Shown here: positions 62,109 through 64,000 of the stretch, piece after piece | Numbering within the stretch: position 1 is the first letter of the stretch | Layout: each line of letters opens with the position of its first letter | From: Phallusia fumigata | Taxonomy: Eukaryota; Chordata; Ascidiacea; Phlebobranchia; Ascidiidae | Length of the DNA stretch: 64,000 nucleotides | Assembly: GCA_008931825.1 (NCBI GenBank) | Contig: QXVZ01026562.1 | Coordinates: 1 to 64,000, forward strand | Direction of reading: 5' to 3' | Program-made: the position numbers and the translations under genes | The notes under the pieces: generated by a model | What the model was told of the DNA's origin: nothing | What the model saw: only the letters and a program-made list of their open reading frames with translations | The model's database searches: none

Positions 62109-63923
62109 CCATGACGTTATGTCACGTGTTATGGAAACCTCCTGTATGTTCAAGTGACGTTGGTGAAGGCCCGTTGGAAAATTTTCGGAATCCACGTTTG
62201 TAGGCAATCATGCCGCCTGTACCGATTTTAGATAATTTTATAATTTTAGTGTCTCTATACCTTTATTATATCTGTTTGTGTGCGCGTGTTTTTAGTAGCA
62301 GAAAGAGCGGTATCGGGAATTAGGTGCGGTCTTCGTAATATCGTATATCAAGGCATTATGTACCGGTTCCACATTTCAAAAACTTCTGGAATCGAAGTTT
62401 GTTTGATGTGCAACCTTTGCAATCCCAGATTCATTTTTTTCCAATTTGGGTTGACAAAGTATTTTAGCACATCCCAAAGTCGCCACGTGGTACATCAAGC
62501 TGCGTGTAATTATTGGCGTACCCTTTAAATTTGGGTAATGGCCACACCCATTTGTAACACAAGTGTGTACTTTGTCATCGCAATTGATTGTTGAAGTCAA
62601 CAACATCCTGTCAACGCTTATAGGACGTGCAAGACAGTTCCTAAAGCGGGCCCCGTACATATGTGGCCAATGCTCCCCCAAACCACAGCAAAACGAGTGG
62701 TTTTTAAGATTGTATCTAGGCCCAAATGGAAACTTGGTTATGTTTTATATGTCGCTCAAAGCTGAAACAGGGCAACAAAATTTCATTGATTTTGGATTAC
62801 GTCATCACCCATGTAGCGTTCAATCCCTGCACAAGGCTTTTAATAAGCCACACACAATCTGAAAAAGGAATTTAATGCCTATCTGCCCCAGGCTATGTTG
62901 TGGTCGCTCGGCCGTTCCACTTTTCCGCGACATTGAATACGTCAAATCGCGTGTATTTTTTACCTAACGCACAATGTGTGCCACCAATGGTTAAGAAGCT
63001 CTCATATAGTATTGCTTGATCCAAATTGTATTGCCGCGGTTCCTGTAGTTTTTGCAAGTAGTTGTGTTGTGTAGAAAACCCGATTTTTAGATTTCGCGGC
63101 CATTTCCTATCGAGAAGTTTGCTATGTCGTTGTGGGATTACGGATAGTTCGTGGACTGTCCATATATTACGACTACAAAATTACCCAACCCTTTCATCCA
63201 CCTATTACCTCTCGTCTTCACCAAGTAAACGCTACAATATGCATTTTTTAGTGAAAAATTCGGATTAGCAGAGGTGATGTAACTAATTCAACTTACCATC
63301 ATCTGTTCCTCTGTTTTTAGCTAAATTATTGTTTTATTTTACTATCGAGAATTTGCTTTCACAAACTGATTGAATCCGTTTTTTTTCCTAAATTATCAAA
63401 AGTCGTCGCAAAAATTCTGTAACCAGTAACTGCGAACTTTAAGGGCCCACAATCAGTCATTGCGGCCAAACATGTTGTATGGCGGCTACTATGGATTTCA
63501 TGACTAGAATAAAAGTAGATTTTTCAAATTTCGAAAAATATAATTTTATTTTGTATGGTATAAGCTGGCCACTTTGAAATTGCGTGTTGGGTGGATATGT
63601 AGTATCACCTATTTGTTTTCAATTTGATACAACTTCCTCCTAAATCTGTGCCAGACTTTCTGGGGATTTTTCGCAATCTGGGAGTGTGATTACAATGAGC
63701 ACGCTTCATGTCCGGCCTTTGCACGCGTTATTGCGTGTTTCCTAACGAACCTCGTGCAGTCAACGTTTCTTTAGGAGAGCTCGATTTGGAACAACTTGGG
63801 CCTTAAGCAATCACAATCCTTCACATTTTAGCGAAATATTACTACAAGGCCTTGGTTGACTGCCCAAAGCGCGTTAGCGAACCCGCTCCATGCGTGCAAA
63901 GTCCGACATGTAAACATTTAAAC
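62109..63923. other. Region downstream of MCU without a recognised gene
   Basis: The MCU 3' UTR must lie at its start. AATAAA occurs near 63509, but an earlier variant signal could be used. Two overlapping opposite-strand frames near 62376-62862 show no family features. Nothing else is supportable. Confidence 0.5.
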
Positions 63924-64000
63924 CAGTGTTTCCCAACCATGGGTGACGCGACACACTAGAGGTTGCAAGGCTCAATTGCTTTTCCATTCAATCAGGTCTT
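63924..64000. mobile_element. Left end of a hAT-like MITE, cut by the window edge
   Basis: Starts CAGTGTTTCCCAACCATGG, a hAT-type terminus matching the elements in KAT6 introns, followed by gggtgacgcgacacac. The other end lies outside the window. Confidence 0.45.

Noticed and set aside
62376-62862. Overlapping open frames on both strands downstream of MCU
   Set aside because: Opposite-strand overlap, no motif, no splice logic; treated as chance.

Overview
The window looks like nuclear DNA of an animal, most probably an ascidian tunicate close to Ciona. All recognisable proteins are metazoan or chordate families. Introns are mostly 100-700 bp, intergenic spacers are short, and proteins are clearly homologous to vertebrate ones but divergent. 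The species cannot be fixed from sequence alone. Three single N bases occur, two of them sitting between exact or near-exact direct copies, which reads as allelic sequence not collapsed during assembly.

Layout. 1-6.3 kb (+): 3' part of an adhesion-type GPCR (GAIN/GPS then seven-TM exons), 5' end outside the window. 6.3-9.3 kb: no gene, C-rich dispersed repeats. 9.3-12.1 kb (+): short secreted collagen-like protein with an 81-bp internal minisatellite. 12.2-18.0 kb (-): poly(ADP-ribose) glycohydrolase (PARG), 15 coding exons, about 690 aa. 20.1-51.0 kb (+): KAT6 (MOZ/MORF) histone acetyltransferase, 25 coding exons I could join in frame, about 2637 aa, with a 9.2-kb intron 5. 51.9-54.6 kb (-): DNAJC9, 5 exons, 258 aa. 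55.4-62.1 kb (+): mitochondrial calcium uniporter (MCU), 8 exons, 363 aa, with possible antisense coding remnants in its large intron. 62.1-64 kb: no gene seen.

The genes alternate in direction, so PARG/KAT6 and DNAJC9/MCU are head-to-head pairs and collagen/PARG and KAT6/DNAJC9 are tail-to-tail pairs. PARG, KAT6 and DNAJC9 are all nuclear chromatin or genome-maintenance factors. From memory, human PARG, MCU, DNAJC9 and KAT6B all lie on chromosome 10q, so the cluster may be a compact relic of one ancestral chordate linkage group.

Mobile DNA is limited to small non-autonomous elements: hAT-like MITEs ending in CAGTGGTT-type termini with 8-bp target duplications, foldback elements carrying a hammerhead-ribozyme-like core, C-rich repeats and a tRNA-like fragment. 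No rRNA, CRISPR, or virus-derived element was recognised.
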